A stretch of 57,247 nucleotides of DNA from Lysobacteraceae bacterium. GTDB lineage: Bacteria; Pseudomonadota; Gammaproteobacteria; Xanthomonadales; Xanthomonadaceae. Below are positions 40,569 through 50,476 of the stretch, piece after piece. The position numbers and the translations under genes were made by a program. The notes beneath the pieces were generated by a model, which did not search any database, was not told the DNA's origin, and worked only from the letters and a program-made list of their open reading frames with translations. Numbering within the stretch: position 1 is the stretch's first letter; the number at the start of each line of letters is the position of its first letter. Location of the stretch: NCBI GenBank assembly GCA_008015095.1, contig SSEV01000016.1, positions 1-57,247 of the forward strand. The letters run 5' to 3'.

Positions 40569-42563
40569 GTGTGCGGTATCGCCGGTTTCTGCGGAACAGA
40601 TGTCGTTCCGGACAATGCGCATCCGCTGCTGCAGCGGATGATCCGCACGCTCGCCCATCGCGGTCCCGATGGCTACGGCTTCCATGCCGACACAGGTATC
40701 GGCCTCGCGCACGCGCGGCTGTCGATCATCGACCTGAGCACCGGCGATCAACCGATCCATAATCCGCGGCGCACGGTCTGGACCGTGTTCAACGGCGAAA
40801 TCTTCAATTACGTCGAACTGCGCCGCGAACTCGAAGCGGAAGGCCGCACGTTTTACACCCGTTCCGACACCGAAGTGATCGTGCACTTGTACGATCGCGA
40901 CGGCGATCGTTTCGTCGAACATCTCAACGGCCAATTCGCGATCGCGCTCTGGGACGGCGAACGTCGACGCCTGGTGCTGGCCCGCGATCGCGCCGGTATT
41001 CGTCCGCTGTATCTGGCGCGCGACGACGACCGGCTCTGGTTCGCGTCGGAAGTCAAAGCCCTGCTCGCGGCGCTGCCGCAGCGCGCCACGATCGATACAG
41101 TCGGATTGGCCGAGACCTTCAGCACATGGTCTCCGATCGAACCGCATACTTTGTATCGCGGCATCGACAGCCTGCCGCCCGGACATCTGCTGACGATCGA
41201 GGCCGACGGACGCGAACAGTTGCGCCGTTACTGGGACTGGACGTTTCCCGACGCGGCGGACACCGCGCCCGCACGCTTCCCGCTGAGCGTGGAGGCGGCG
41301 ACGACCGAGTTGCGTGAGTTGCTGATCGACGCGGTGCGGCTGCAATTGCGCGCCGACGTTCCGGTCGGCGCCTATCTCAGCGGCGGCCTCGATTCATCGG
41401 GCATCGTCGCCATGATCCGCGGCTTTACCGACACCCCGGTGCGCACCTTCTCGGTCGCGTTCGAAGACGGCGAATTCGACGAGAGCGAACACCAGCAGGC
41501 GATGGTGCGTCATCTGGGCACAGACCACACCACCCTGCGCTGCGGCCGGCGCGCTATCGGCGAAGCGTTCCCGCGACTGATCCGACACACCGAAACACCG
41601 GTGCTGCGGACGGCGCCTGTCCCGCTGATGCTGCTTTCCGGCAGCGTGCGCGAGCATGGCTACAAGGTCGTGCTGACCGGCGAAGGCGCAGACGAGGTCT
41701 TCGGCGGCTACGACCTGTTCAAGGAAGCCAAGGTGCGCCGGTTCTGGGCGCGGCAACCGCAATCCAAACTGCGGCCACGCCTGCTGGAGCGGCTCTATGG
41801 CTATCTGCCCAATTCGCCGGTGCGTAACCCGGCCTTCGCGCAGTCGTTCTTCGGTCAGGGCATGGAGCATATGCGACGCCCCATCTTCGCTCATGCGCCA
41901 CGCTGGATCACTTCGCAACGCGCCCTCGGCCTGTTGTCGTCCGAGCTGCGCGCGGAGCTCGGCGACTGGGATGTGTTCGCTCGATTCGAGGCCACGCTGC
42001 CCCAGGACATCGGCGGCTGGAGCCCGCTGGCGCAGGACCAGTATGTCGAGGCCAAGTCGTTGCTTGCGGGCTATCTGCTGTCCTCGCAAGGCGACCGGGT
42101 CGCAATGGCGAATTCGATCGAAGGCCGCTTCCCGTATCTCGACCATCGCGTGATCGAATTCGCCAACCGGCTGCCGCCAAGCTACAAAATCCGTGGACTC
42201 ACCGAAAAATACCTGCTCCGCCGCGCGTTGGCCGATCTATTGCCGCAGGACATCGTCACCCGCACCAAACAGCCCTATCGCGCGCCCGACAGCGCCAGCT
42301 TCTTTTTCGATGGGCAGCCTCTGGATTACGTCGCGGACCTGATGAGCGCCGAACGCATCCGCGCAGCGGGCTACTTCGATGCGGCGGCGGTAGGCCGCTT
42401 GTTCGAGAAATGCCGCGCCGGACGCGCCGCCGGGTTTGCCGACAACCAGGCCTTCGTCGGCGTGCTCTCTACCATGCTGGTGCACGAGATGCTGCGCAAC
42501 GGCGCATTCGCCCGCGAGTCCGCCGTTCCATCGGCTTCGGCCGCACCAGCCGCTGCCATCTGA
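40569..42563 (+). CDS. Asparagine synthase (glutamine-hydrolysing)-like amidotransferase of EPS locus
   Basis: GTG start, MCGIAGFCG with N-terminal Cys, AHRGPDGYGF, YLSGGLDSSGIVAM. Confidence 0.92.
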   Translation: MCGIAGFCGTDVVPDNAHPLLQRMIRTLAHRGPDGYGFHADTGIGLAHARLSIIDLSTGDQPIHNPRRTVWTVFNGEIFNYVELRRELEAEGRTFYTRSDTEVIVHLYDRDGDRFVEHLNGQFAIALWDGERRRLVLARDRAGIRPLYLARDDDRLWFASEVKALLAALPQRATIDTVGLAETFSTWSPIEPHTLYRGIDSLPPGHLLTIEADGREQLRRYWDWTFPDAADTAPARFPLSVEAATTELRELLIDAVRLQLRADVPVGAYLSGGLDSSGIVAMIRGFTDTPVRTFSVAFEDGEFDESEHQQAMVRHLGTDHTTLRCGRRAIGEAFPRLIRHTETPVLRTAPVPLMLLSGSVREHGYKVVLTGEGADEVFGGYDLFKEAKVRRFWARQPQSKLRPRLLERLYGYLPNSPVRNPAFAQSFFGQGMEHMRRPIFAHAPRWITSQRALGLLSSELRAELGDWDVFARFEATLPQDIGGWSPLAQDQYVEAKSLLAGYLLSSQGDRVAMANSIEGRFPYLDHRVIEFANRLPPSYKIRGLTEKYLLRRALADLLPQDIVTRTKQPYRAPDSASFFFDGQPLDYVADLMSAERIRAAGYFDAAAVGRLFEKCRAGRAAGFADNQAFVGVLSTMLVHEMLRNGAFARESAVPSASAAPAAAI

Positions 42564-42582
42564 CCTCAGGACATCGAACCGC

Positions 42583-43512
42583 ATGCATTGGCGCATCAAA
42601 GGCGTATTGCAGAAGATCCTCGGCGTGATGCCCTACGGGCATGCGTTGCACTACCGTCTGCAACGCAACTACGGCGGCATGCGCGACATCCGCCGCGAAT
42701 GCACGATGAAGATCGACGACTGGGCGATCATGGCCGAGCACTTGCGCGATGCGGGCCAGCGCATTCCCGGTGCGCGGCTGGCGGAAATCGGCACCGGCTG
42801 GTACCCGACACTGCCTTTGGCCTGCTATCTCGGCGGAGCCTCGGAAGTGCATACCTTCGATTTGAACCGCCTCATCAAGCCCGAACTGGTGGCCCGTTGC
42901 ATCGAAGTCCTCGGCGAGCAACTGCCGCGGATCGCCGAAGTCAGTGGAGCGGATGCGTCATCCGTGCACGCGCGCTACCGACGTCTGCAGGCCGCAACCG
43001 ACACTTCGGACCTCACTCGCCTGAGCGATGGCGTGATCCGGTATCACGCCCCCATCGATTTCACCGCCTCCGGCCTGCCAGACGCTGCAGTCGATGTCGT
43101 GTTCTCGAACAGCGTGCTCGAACACGTCCCGCCCGAGGTCGTGCGCCCGATCTACAACGCGGCGATGCGTCTGCTCGCGCCTGGCGGACTGATGTTCCAT
43201 TCGGTGAATTGCGGCGATCACTACGCCTATATCGACCCTACAATCCACCAGTTGCACTACCTCCGATTCTCGGACGCGCAATGGAAATTCTGGAACAACG
43301 CATTCCTTTATCAGAACCGTCTGCGTGCGCACGTTTTCGTCGACGCCGCCCGCGACGCCGGCTTCGAGATCGCGCTTGACACATCGAACCCGCGCCCCGA
43401 ACGGCTGAAGCAGCTCGCAGAAATGCCCGTGCACGCCCAATTCGCGCACATCCCCCCAGAAAAACTGTGTCTGAGCACGGTGGATTTCATCGGACGCAAG
43501 CCGACCGTCTGA
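42583..43512 (+). CDS. Class I SAM-dependent methyltransferase
   Basis: LAEIGTGWYPTLPLACYLGGASEVHTFDLN, VDVVFSNSVLEHVPPE. Confidence 0.82.
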   Translation: MHWRIKGVLQKILGVMPYGHALHYRLQRNYGGMRDIRRECTMKIDDWAIMAEHLRDAGQRIPGARLAEIGTGWYPTLPLACYLGGASEVHTFDLNRLIKPELVARCIEVLGEQLPRIAEVSGADASSVHARYRRLQAATDTSDLTRLSDGVIRYHAPIDFTASGLPDAAVDVVFSNSVLEHVPPEVVRPIYNAAMRLLAPGGLMFHSVNCGDHYAYIDPTIHQLHYLRFSDAQWKFWNNAFLYQNRLRAHVFVDAARDAGFEIALDTSNPRPERLKQLAEMPVHAQFAHIPPEKLCLSTVDFIGRKPTV

Positions 43513-43764
43513 TCACCCGCAGCGAGCCGGCGGCCCAAGGGCGAAACCGCCATTTACGGCTTCTGACTCAAACCTCGGAGTCTGCAATCTCGTCCGTCTA
43601 TCGGGTTTTTCGGATTTTCGGCAAACGCGCCCTATCGCAAACGAAGATCGTGCATCACCTATAAAAAGCAGGGGCGGAAATTGGTTGGGCCTGACCGGAT
43701 AGCGCAGAAGGTCCGGCGGCCCTGACCGGAACGCGATCAGGACTCCAGGATCAATCTTTCACGA

Positions 43765-44973
43765 TCATTCGGATTGCGTCGCCGGCTGTGCGGGACGCAG
43801 TCGCATCAACTTGCCCTCATCCTCGTCCACCAGCAGCCAGATCGATCCGTCGGGGCCTTCGCGCACGTCGCGGATACGCAAGCCGCGATCGGCGATCAGG
43901 CGCTCTTCGTGCACGATGCGATCGCCGTCGAGTTCCAGTCGGATCAACGCATGCCCAGCCAGCGCGCCGACGAAGAGATTGCCCTCCCACTCCGGAAAGG
44001 CCTTGCCGCTGTAGAACAACATGCCGCTCACGGCGGGCGAGACTTCCCACACGTGATGCGGCGGCTCCATGCCCGCTGCGGATTTGCCGACCGATCCGGG
44101 GACTGCAGATCCGCTGTAATCGCGGCCATGGGTAATCACCGGCCATCCGTAGTTGCGGCCGGGCTCCGGAATATTCAATTCGTCGCCGCCCATCGGGCCG
44201 TGCTCGCTGGTCCAGAGCTTGCGCGTAACCGGATGCAACGCAGCCCCCTGCATGTTGCGGTGACCGTACGACCAGATTTCAGGACGCACGCCCCTGCGCT
44301 TGACGAAAGGATTGTCTTCGGGAATACGGCCATCCGGCCAGATCCGCACCAGCTTGCCCTGCAATTTGTCCAGTTCCTGCGCGGTCGGCGCGACTCTGTT
44401 CTCGCCCTGCGTCACGAACAGATGGCCTGCATCGTCGAACACAAGCCGGGAACCGACGTGCGTGCCGCTGGAAAGTTTGGGTTCCTGACTGTAGATCACG
44501 TCGACATCGCGCAACGCATCGCCTTCGAGTCGCGCCCGCGCGACCGCGGTGCCGGCCTTGTTGCCACGAAAATTCGGTTCCGCGAAAGAGAAATAGACCT
44601 GATTGTCCGTGCCGAATTGCGGCGAGAGCACGATATCCAACAATCCGGCCTGCCCGTCGACGAAGATCGCAGGTAACCCGGCGATCGGGTCGGACACACT
44701 GCCATCGACGCCGATCCGGCGCAGTCTGCCGGGCCGTTCGCTCACCAGCATCGCCCCATCCGGCAGAAAGGCCAGGGACCACGGTCGCTCCAGCCCGGTC
44801 ACGACCTCCATGAGTTCGAAGCGAGCTTTTTCGGACGCGAGCGCGACCGCTTGGGCACCCGCCACCGTACGAGGTGGTTCGGCCGGGGGCGTCGGAGCTT
44901 GCCGGCAACCGGCGGATATGCCCGCCCCGACAAGGAGCAAAGCTGAAAACAGCGCCTTTCTGCGATTTTTCAT
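43765..44973 (-). CDS. PQQ-dependent sugar (aldose) dehydrogenase-like lipoprotein
   Basis: LVGAGISAGC lipobox, GLERPWSLAFLPDGAMLVSERPGRLRRI, SSGTHVGSRLVFD, WSYGHRNMQGAALHPVTRKLWTSEHGPMGGDELN. Confidence 0.92.
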   Translation of the reverse strand: MKNRRKALFSALLLVGAGISAGCRQAPTPPAEPPRTVAGAQAVALASEKARFELMEVVTGLERPWSLAFLPDGAMLVSERPGRLRRIGVDGSVSDPIAGLPAIFVDGQAGLLDIVLSPQFGTDNQVYFSFAEPNFRGNKAGTAVARARLEGDALRDVDVIYSQEPKLSSGTHVGSRLVFDDAGHLFVTQGENRVAPTAQELDKLQGKLVRIWPDGRIPEDNPFVKRRGVRPEIWSYGHRNMQGAALHPVTRKLWTSEHGPMGGDELNIPEPGRNYGWPVITHGRDYSGSAVPGSVGKSAAGMEPPHHVWEVSPAVSGMLFYSGKAFPEWEGNLFVGALAGHALIRLELDGDRIVHEERLIADRGLRIRDVREGPDGSIWLLVDEDEGKLMRLRPAQPATQSE

Positions 44974-45124
44974 AGGGTCAAGTCTTTCGGCTACCGTGCC
45001 TGGAACGCTATCCTATCGGTTTATGCAACACCGTCGAGCGCCGCCCCCGGCGGCCGTCCGCCGCGCTCTCGTTGGCCGCGGACCGGTGGCTTTTGCGTTC
45101 ACAGCTTCGACTCGGGGGACCGGT

Positions 45125-45373
45125 ATGCAACAGCGACAGCGCATCAAACAGTATCTGCTTCAGAACTTTCTTTTCTCTAACGACGAAAGCGCGCTCAAAG
45201 ATGACGCCTCGCTGATCCGCGGCGGCATTCTCGATTCGACCGGCATCTACGAACTCATCATGCATCTGGAGGAAGAGTTCAAGATCTCGATCGCCCCGGA
45301 AGAGATGATTCCCGAGAATTTCGACACGATCGAAGCGGTGGACCGCTTCGTCTCGCGCAAACTCGCGGGGTGA
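45125..45373 (+). CDS. Acyl carrier protein
   Basis: 82 aa; LIRGGILDSTGIYELIMHLEEEFKI with candidate phosphopantetheine Ser in DST. Confidence 0.9.
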   Translation: MQQRQRIKQYLLQNFLFSNDESALKDDASLIRGGILDSTGIYELIMHLEEEFKISIAPEEMIPENFDTIEAVDRFVSRKLAG

Positions 45374-45384
45374 GCGAGGGCGGC

Positions 45385-46926
45385 ATGTCCTCCTCTGCGA
45401 CTCAAGTTCCGGCGCCGATTTCGGTCCCAGCCCGGGTCGCCGCGATCGCGAACCGCGAACCGCAGCGCATCGCCATCGTCGCCAACGAGCGACGCATCAG
45501 TTATGGCGAGCTGTGGGCGGAGTCGGTCGCGTTCGCGCGCGCGCTTCGCGCACGCGGCCTACGTGCGGGCGATCGCGTCGCGATCTTGCTGCCGAACCGG
45601 ATCGAAGCGGTGGTCGCCTGTTACGGTTGCTGGCTGGCGGGCGGGATCGTCGCGGCGCTGAACGCGCAGGCCAAATCCCGCGATTTCAGCGCATGGCTCG
45701 CGCATTGCGACGCCGCTCACGTCGTCTACGAGTCCACCCATGTCGACGCGGCGGATGCAGTCGCTCATTTGCCCGCGGAAGTCGTGCGCTGGCCGATCGA
45801 TCCGCAGCACGGTCTCGACACAGTCCCCGTCACGGAAGTAGGAGCGCACGACGGCATCGACGGCGTCATGCTCGATCACGATGCGCTGATCCTGTACACC
45901 TCGGGGACTACCGGCGCGCCCAAAGGCGTGACCCTGACCCACCGCAATCTGATCGCGAACGCGGAAGCGGTCGTGCGTTACCTCGAACTGGACGAGCGCG
46001 ACAGCGTGCTCTCGATCCTGGCCTTCTACTATGCTTATGGCGCATCGGTACTGCACACGCATCTGATCGTCGGCGCGCGGATCGTGCTTGCGCCCAACTT
46101 GTTATTTCCGCACCTGCTGATGGACGCGATCGCGCGCGAACGCATCAGCGGATTCTCCGGCGTACCCTCGACCTTCGCGCTGCTGCTGGAGAGGGTGAAA
46201 CTTGCCGATTACGACCTCTCCTCGCTCCGCTATCTCACCCAGGCCGGCGGCGCGATGGGTCGCGGCCTGACCCAGCGCCTGCGCGCCGCGCTGCCGAATC
46301 CGCAGCTGTTCGTGATGTACGGTCAGACCGAAGCGACCTCGCGCCTTACTTGGTTGCCGCCGCAACGGTTGGACGAAAAACTAGGCTCGGTCGGCATTCC
46401 GATCGATGGCGTGCGCCTGCGTATCGTGCATGAGAACGGCGCCGAAGCCGCCATCGGCGATATCGGTGAGGTCTGGGCCAGCGGCGCCAATGTGATGCGC
46501 GGCTATTGGGACAACGCCGAGGCCACGGCCACGGTAATACGTGACGGCTGGTTGCGCACCGGCGATATGGGCCACCTCGACGCCGACGGTTTCCTATGGC
46601 TGGCCGGTCGGCGCAGCGACATGATCAAGACCGGGGCGCACCGCGTGCACCCGAGCGATATCGAAGAGGCGATCGCGGAAATGCCCGGCGTCAGCGAGGT
46701 CGCTGTCGTCGGCGTCGATGACGATATGCTCGGCCAGGTGGTGAAAGCCTTCGTGGTCGCCCCCGGGCTTCCGCCCAACAGCGAGAACATGATCAAAGCC
46801 CATTGCCGGGAACGGCTGGCCAGCTACAAGATTCCCCGCGATATCGAATTTGTCAGCGCACTCCCGCGCACCGCTTCCGGCAAGGTTCGCCGCGCCGCCC
46901 TCCTCGACCCAACGACTACCGCATGA
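45385..46926 (+). CDS. AMP-forming acyl-CoA/ACP ligase
   Basis: LILYTSGTTGAPKGVTLTHRNLIANA, MYGQTEATSRLTWLPP, GWLRTGDMGHLDADGFLWLAGRRSDMIKTG. Confidence 0.93.
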   Translation: MSSSATQVPAPISVPARVAAIANREPQRIAIVANERRISYGELWAESVAFARALRARGLRAGDRVAILLPNRIEAVVACYGCWLAGGIVAALNAQAKSRDFSAWLAHCDAAHVVYESTHVDAADAVAHLPAEVVRWPIDPQHGLDTVPVTEVGAHDGIDGVMLDHDALILYTSGTTGAPKGVTLTHRNLIANAEAVVRYLELDERDSVLSILAFYYAYGASVLHTHLIVGARIVLAPNLLFPHLLMDAIARERISGFSGVPSTFALLLERVKLADYDLSSLRYLTQAGGAMGRGLTQRLRAALPNPQLFVMYGQTEATSRLTWLPPQRLDEKLGSVGIPIDGVRLRIVHENGAEAAIGDIGEVWASGANVMRGYWDNAEATATVIRDGWLRTGDMGHLDADGFLWLAGRRSDMIKTGAHRVHPSDIEEAIAEMPGVSEVAVVGVDDDMLGQVVKAFVVAPGLPPNSENMIKAHCRERLASYKIPRDIEFVSALPRTASGKVRRAALLDPTTTA

Positions 46927-47924
46927 ACGCCGACCGCAAACCTCTCGACTGGAACGTCCTCGATCTCGACTACGCACAGGAAGCCGACCGCATCGCCGCG
47001 CGACTGCGCGAGATCACTGCGCGACAACTGCACCGACGCGGACTGGTCGTCGCCATTTCAGGCGGCATCGACAGCTCGGCCAGCGTATCGTTGGCGGTGC
47101 GGGCCCTGGGGCCAGAACGCGTGTTCGGCCTGATCCTCCCCGAGCGCGATTCTTCCGACGACAGCGCGGCGCGCGCCAATATTCTGGCGGCGCACCTGGG
47201 CATCCGCACCGAAACCGTCGATATCGCGCCTGCGCTGGAGGCCATCGGTTGCTATCGCGCGCGCGATGCGGCGGTGCGTAACGCGCTGCCCGAATACGGC
47301 GACGGCTGGAAATTCAAGATCGTGATCGACGGCGGCATCGAAGGCCGGTTCAATCGATTCCGTCTGATCGCCGAAGCGCCTGACGGCGCCCAACATGACC
47401 GCGACCTGGCCCTCGCCGACTACCTCACCATCGTCGCCGCCACGAATTTCAAGCAGCGCATCCGCAAGACGCTCGAATACTTTCACGCCGACCGACTCAA
47501 TTACGCCGTGGTCGGCACGCCGAACCGGCTGGAATACGATCAAGGATTCTTCGTCAAGAACGGCGACGGTTCTGCCGATGTCAAACCGATCGCGCATCTG
47601 TACAAATCCCAGGTGTATGGCATGACCCGTCATCTCGGCCTGCCCGAGCGCGTCTGCGCCGCAGTGCCGACCACCGACACCTACAGCCTCAGCCAGGGGC
47701 AGGACGAGTTCTATTTCGCCTTGCCCTATCGCGAAATGGATCTGGCGGTGTACGCGCTCAACCACGGTTATACGGCGGCGGAACTCGCTGCGGCCCTGAG
47801 CATCGACGAAACCCGCGCCAACGCCATCTACGACGATATCCGCAACAAACGACGCACGACCAAGTACCTGCATCTACCGCCGGTGCTGGTGGTCGACGTG
47901 CCAGAGCCGCACCGCGACGCATGA
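46923..47924 (+). CDS. NAD(+) synthase-like (NadE) ATP-pyrophosphatase, ammonia-dependent type
   Basis: VVAISGGIDSSASVSLAVRAL, VVGTPNRLEYDQGFFVKNGDGSADVKPIAHLYKSQVY, PTTDTYSLSQGQDEFYF. Confidence 0.85.
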   Translation: MNADRKPLDWNVLDLDYAQEADRIAARLREITARQLHRRGLVVAISGGIDSSASVSLAVRALGPERVFGLILPERDSSDDSAARANILAAHLGIRTETVDIAPALEAIGCYRARDAAVRNALPEYGDGWKFKIVIDGGIEGRFNRFRLIAEAPDGAQHDRDLALADYLTIVAATNFKQRIRKTLEYFHADRLNYAVVGTPNRLEYDQGFFVKNGDGSADVKPIAHLYKSQVYGMTRHLGLPERVCAAVPTTDTYSLSQGQDEFYFALPYREMDLAVYALNHGYTAAELAAALSIDETRANAIYDDIRNKRRTTKYLHLPPVLVVDVPEPHRDA

Positions 47925-48979
47925 GCGCCACGGAGGGCCCGCAGTACCGGGTACGCGATGGCGATATCGCGCGTGACCGCGAGGCGGTGCTCGCGGTGTG
48001 GCGCGGCAATCTCGGCCAGGATGCGCGCATGGCGCGCAAGTACGACTGGTTTTATGGTCGCGCGCCCTCCGGCGCGCCACTGCTGCAGTTGCTCGAACAC
48101 GAGGCAGGCGCGGCGCCGGTCGGCGTCTGCGCTGCGGGGCGCAGACGGATGTCGCATCGGGGTCAGCCACTGTGCGCCGGCGTGTTGGTCGATCTGGCCG
48201 TCGCTCCCGATCACCGCTCGCTCGGACCGGCCTTGATGTTGCAACAAGGCCTGTTCGCCGCCGGCAAGCGTGAACTCGATCTGCTCTACGGTTTCCCCAA
48301 TCCGAAAGCCGCTCCGGTGTTCAAACGCATCGGCTATCGCAAATTCGCCGATATGACCCGCTATGCGCGCGTGGTGCGGCATGCGAGTTACGCGCGCAGA
48401 CGACTAGCCGAAAAATTGCCGGCGCCACTGGCTGCGGCGATGGCCGCTATGGCCGGCCCCGCGATCGATTTGCTCAAGCGGCTCGACGATGCGCGACGTT
48501 GGCCAGCTGCGCGTCGCTATCGCGTCGAATGGCACGAGCGCGCGCCCGACATCGAATCCCTCTGGCGCGATTCGGCGAAACCCGACGCTTTGACCGCTGT
48601 TCGCGACGCCGCATATCTGCGTTGGCGCTTCGACGAGGCCCCGGATGCGCGATTCCGTCACTTGCTGTTGCGCGATGGCGACACTTCCTGCGCGTGGTTC
48701 GCAACCACGCACGACGATCACACACTACAGGTCCATGATTTCTGGACGCTTGACGGCGCGACCCCGGCGCCCGAGATCATCGCCGCGCTCCTGCGCGCCG
48801 CCTACGCGATGGGCCATGCGACGGTTTCGCTGGAACTGGCGACTAGCGCGCAACGGCTGCAGCCATGGCTGACGCTCGGATTCAGCGACCGCGGACAACG
48901 CCCGTTATTCGGCTATTGGGCGCAGATCGCGGACGGCTCGCCCGACCTGCATATCGTCTCGGCCGACGAGGACGAATAG
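47921..48979 (+). CDS. GNAT-family N-acetyltransferase-like protein
   Basis: CAGVLVDLAVAPDHRSLGPALMLQQGLFAAG acetyl-CoA-binding-like segment; FPNPKAAPVFKRIGYRKF. Confidence 0.75.
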   Translation: MSATEGPQYRVRDGDIARDREAVLAVWRGNLGQDARMARKYDWFYGRAPSGAPLLQLLEHEAGAAPVGVCAAGRRRMSHRGQPLCAGVLVDLAVAPDHRSLGPALMLQQGLFAAGKRELDLLYGFPNPKAAPVFKRIGYRKFADMTRYARVVRHASYARRRLAEKLPAPLAAAMAAMAGPAIDLLKRLDDARRWPAARRYRVEWHERAPDIESLWRDSAKPDALTAVRDAAYLRWRFDEAPDARFRHLLLRDGDTSCAWFATTHDDHTLQVHDFWTLDGATPAPEIIAALLRAAYAMGHATVSLELATSAQRLQPWLTLGFSDRGQRPLFGYWAQIADGSPDLHIVSADEDE

Positions 48980-49031
48980 GCTGAGATCTAAGCAAGGTCT
49001 GAACAACACGCCCTGGTGTTATTCGGACGTT

Positions 49032-49058
49032 GCAGACTCGGGCCAAGCCCGAGTCTGC
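49032..49058. terminator. Perfect 12-bp inverted repeat downstream of GNAT gene
   Basis: gcagactcgggc-caa-gcccgagtctgc; no clear U-tract. Confidence 0.5.
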
Positions 49059-49169
49059 TCCCGCGGGATCACCCTCCATGTTGCGCGGTACTTTCTGAGT
49101 CGTTCAGAGGGCCCTGAAAATACGCCGGAAGAGATCTGTTGGGCGCCTAGTGTGGGGTCTCAGAAATAA

Positions 49170-49291
49170 GGCAACACTGAGCAAGTCCGACATGAATTCG
49201 GACTTGCTCTCGCCGAATCAATCACTTGCGTGATTGATTCGCGGGCGGCATATCCCTGCGCCGCGGCAACGCTGACTTTTGCAGTGTTGCC
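49170..49291. repeat. Dispersed repeat family B, copy 2 (MITE-like, 122 bp)
   Basis: 10-bp terminal inverted repeats ggcaacactg/cagtgttgcc; internal hairpins gagcaagtccga/tcggacttgctc and gaatcaatcac/gtgattgattc; matches 32126-32243. Confidence 0.75.
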
Positions 49292-49444
49292 GTAAGCATG
49301 CGAAATAGGCTGCTGATAAATCCGAGTTTTGCTACTTCGGCGGGCAGAAAAACACATCGCGGACTTTTGAAACGCCACGCCAGGACAGTACGCTCGCAGC
49401 GGCCGAAAGCGTCTCAAACAGACACTGCGCATTCGGCCGATTCT

Positions 49445-50476
49445 TCAGCACGACAAGCGCCGCACAGGCCGCCGAAACAAATACCACGCCAACCAGTCAG
49501 CACGAAAACGTCCTCGCGCATCAGTGACGGTGTCGGTTTCGAAACCGGTCCTGCCGAGCAGCCACTCCGGTCGTTCGCCGACCGCATTCAATACCGGCAC
49601 GCTGGTGAACACCAGTTCGTAGCCGCTCTCGCGCGCACGCACGGCGATTTCGCCATCGTAAGCGCCGTGCGGGAAGGACATCGTCCGGCAGGCCGATGTC
49701 GCATCGTCGGCGGGCAAACCCAGCATCGCTCGCAATGCCGCTTGCGCGCCGCCAAGCTCCGCGTCGAGATCTTCGGCCCTCGTCATCGCCACGTGGCTTT
49801 TGCCGTGAAGCCCCAATTCGATTCCGCCGGTGCGCAATCGCGGCAGATCCTCGACATCGACCATATGCCGCATGCCATCGTCGAGGGCTTCGGCATGTGC
49901 CTGCAGCGCGGTTTTGCGTCGCTCCGGAGACATCTGCTCCAATGCGGCGATCAATTGACGCAGACCGGCGATGCCATGATCAGGCGCATGTCCGCCCCCC
50001 TGCGCAACGACGCCCGCCGCCAAGGCTTCGACCGACAAATGCCCGCGTCGCCAGGCAGCGATAATCCGCTCCTGAAAGAATGGTTGCCCCGCGCCTACCG
50101 CATCGGCGGCGACGAACATCACCGCGGGCAATCCGGTGCGGCGCAACGCCGGCAACGCATAGTCGAGATTGTCCAGCCAACCGTCATCGAAACTGATCAA
50201 CAGCGCACGTGGAGGCAGGCTGCCGCCGGAACGGCGCGCCCGCACCACGTCGTCCAGCGAAACCACGTGGTAATGCTTGCTGAAGAAATCCAGGGAACGG
50301 GCGAACAGGCCCTCGGTGATCGTGTAGTCGGGATCGCAGCCCGACCAGCGCGGATCGTCCGGGCGGAGGGTGCGATGGAACATCACCACCGTTAAACTAT
50401 CCGCATTGCGCAGACGGTGGTACAGACCGAGTACGCCGCTGGCATACAGGCACTTTCTGGCGAAATCCTTGAGCAT
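49445..50476 (-). CDS. Polysaccharide deacetylase (NodB-like)
   Basis: LLISFDDGWLDNLDYALP, IELGLHGKSHVAM, MSFPHGAYD. Confidence 0.9.
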   Translation of the reverse strand: MLKDFARKCLYASGVLGLYHRLRNADSLTVVMFHRTLRPDDPRWSGCDPDYTITEGLFARSLDFFSKHYHVVSLDDVVRARRSGGSLPPRALLISFDDGWLDNLDYALPALRRTGLPAVMFVAADAVGAGQPFFQERIIAAWRRGHLSVEALAAGVVAQGGGHAPDHGIAGLRQLIAALEQMSPERRKTALQAHAEALDDGMRHMVDVEDLPRLRTGGIELGLHGKSHVAMTRAEDLDAELGGAQAALRAMLGLPADDATSACRTMSFPHGAYDGEIAVRARESGYELVFTSVPVLNAVGERPEWLLGRTGFETDTVTDARGRFRADWLAWYLFRRPVRRLSC

